From the NCBI GenBank assembly GCA_964607915.1, contig CAZSMU010000178.1, forward strand, positions 1 to 6,508: DNA of 6,508 nt, in the 5' to 3' direction. Shown piece after piece: positions 5,847-6,508 of the stretch. The notes under the pieces are model-generated. The model did no database searches, was not told where the DNA came from, and worked only from the letters and a program-made list of their open reading frames with translations. The stretch's first letter is position 1. Every line of letters begins with the position of its first letter. Position numbers and translations under genes: made by a program. Source of the DNA: JADJPL01 sp964607915 (lineage in GTDB: Bacteria > Bacteroidota > Bacteroidia > Chitinophagales > Saprospiraceae).

Positions 5847-6452
5847 TTATATGCGGCTGAAAAACAGGCTTTGCACCAGGATATCGAAGGACTCCGGCTC
5901 TTGAAAGAGGTGGTCCCGGTAGGACGTGGCGCGGAAGCGCAACTGCTGAGGTTTGTCGTCGCGCAGGTATAGCTCGATGGTGATGTTGCCGAAGCGCTGC
6001 CGCAATTTGCGCGCCTCGTTCATGGCAGGGCGGGGCTTCAGGTAGTGCCGCTGTACGGTCTCTACCCATTTCGGCCGCTCGTACACCCGCAGGTCGGAAA
6101 TCTGGACGCGGTAGTCTTCCGCCAGGACGCTGTCCTTGAGGTAGTCCAGGAAATGAGCGGCTTCGCGGGTGCTGTACCCGGTTTTGTGAAAATGAACGAC
6201 AAACCCCTTGCTGGAAGGGGTATCCAGGAAATCCAGGGCTTCATCCACCTCGTCGGGGAGATGGCGGGAGAGGGCATACTGGTTGGACAGCCAGTCCCTC
6301 AGGCGCTGAAAGACAAGGGTTTCTTTCCAGCGCCCGTAGTCCTCCTGCTCTTCCTGGCTGCGCTGTATCAACTCATGCACCAGTGGCATAGACGGAGAAC
6401 TCGCCTTCGACTGCTGGAACAAGGATTTGATATAGGACCAAAATTCGGACAT
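5847..6452 (-). CDS. Conserved-looking protein of unknown function
   Basis: I do not recognise this 201-aa protein. It has no signal peptide, no membrane segment and no cysteine, and is rich in charged and aromatic residues, so it is probably a soluble cytosolic protein. The N-terminal half looks helical and amphipathic (about residues 1-80, with an EEQEDYGRWKE stretch). The middle region contains GFVVHFHKTGYSTREAAHF. The C-terminal third has alternating hydrophobic and charged residues (ITIELYLRDD, QLRFRATSY), suggesting a small beta-sheet. I chose the ATG at 6452 over a TTG at 6479, which would add nine residues; an in-frame TAA lies at 6504-6506, so the gene is complete. It is convergent with the fusion gene, ends 23 bases from it and shares the hairpin terminator. 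Its promoter may lie beyond the right edge. No competing plus-strand frame of note exists here, and the sense strand shares the C-rich codon use of the other genes. Confidence 0.82.
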   Translation of the reverse strand: MSEFWSYIKSLFQQSKASSPSMPLVHELIQRSQEEQEDYGRWKETLVFQRLRDWLSNQYALSRHLPDEVDEALDFLDTPSSKGFVVHFHKTGYSTREAAHFLDYLKDSVLAEDYRVQISDLRVYERPKWVETVQRHYLKPRPAMNEARKLRQRFGNITIELYLRDDKPQQLRFRATSYRDHLFQEPESFDILVQSLFFSRI

Positions 6453-6508
6453 GAGGGAGGAGGTTTGTGGTTTCTGCAATGCGTTCGAGTCAGAAGCGGG
6501 ATTTTATT

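Overview
The window reads as an ordinary chromosomal segment of a GC-rich member of the Bacteroidota. A Saprospiria/Lewinella-like lineage is a guess from composition. The phylum assignment rests on four things. TAnnTTTG-type -7 promoter boxes precede two genes, and the starts lack convincing Shine-Dalgarno sequences. Adenylate kinase is the short-LID type and sits directly before an Obg GTPase that lacks a C-terminal OCT/TGS domain. Next to them is a kinase-RapZ-C fusion of a kind I associate with this phylum. No mobile elements, CRISPR arrays, tRNAs or rRNAs were seen.

Layout, left to right. (1) 122-1528 (+): a three-domain persulfide dioxygenase/rhodanese protein with CstB-like architecture, for sulfide/persulfide detoxification. 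(2) 1623-2483 (+): an LpxL/HtrB-family lipid acyltransferase behind its own putative promoter. (3) 2610-3191 (+): adk, behind a perfect TATCTTTG box. (4) 3184-4341 (+): obgE, overlapping adk by 8 nt. (5) 4372-5823 (+): an APH/AmgK-like phosphotransferase fused to a RapZ C-terminal domain, starting with GTG. (6) 5847-6452 (-): a conserved-looking protein of unknown function, convergent with the rest. A compact inverted repeat between genes 5 and 6 is a likely bidirectional terminator.

Genes 3-5 look like one transcription unit (8-nt overlap, then a 30-nt gap with no clear promoter). It would join nucleotide-energy balance (Adk), GTP-dependent ribosome/stress control (Obg) and a probable amino-sugar kinase with its own hexosamine-phosphate-sensing-type domain. 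The fusion protein is the item most worth following up. It keeps the RapZ signature GCTGGxHRSV, has no RapZ N-terminal P-loop domain, and differs at a position that I recall contacts glucosamine-6-phosphate in E. coli RapZ.

Every intergenic stretch is shorter than about 130 bases. The first 121 bases hold no gene I can support.
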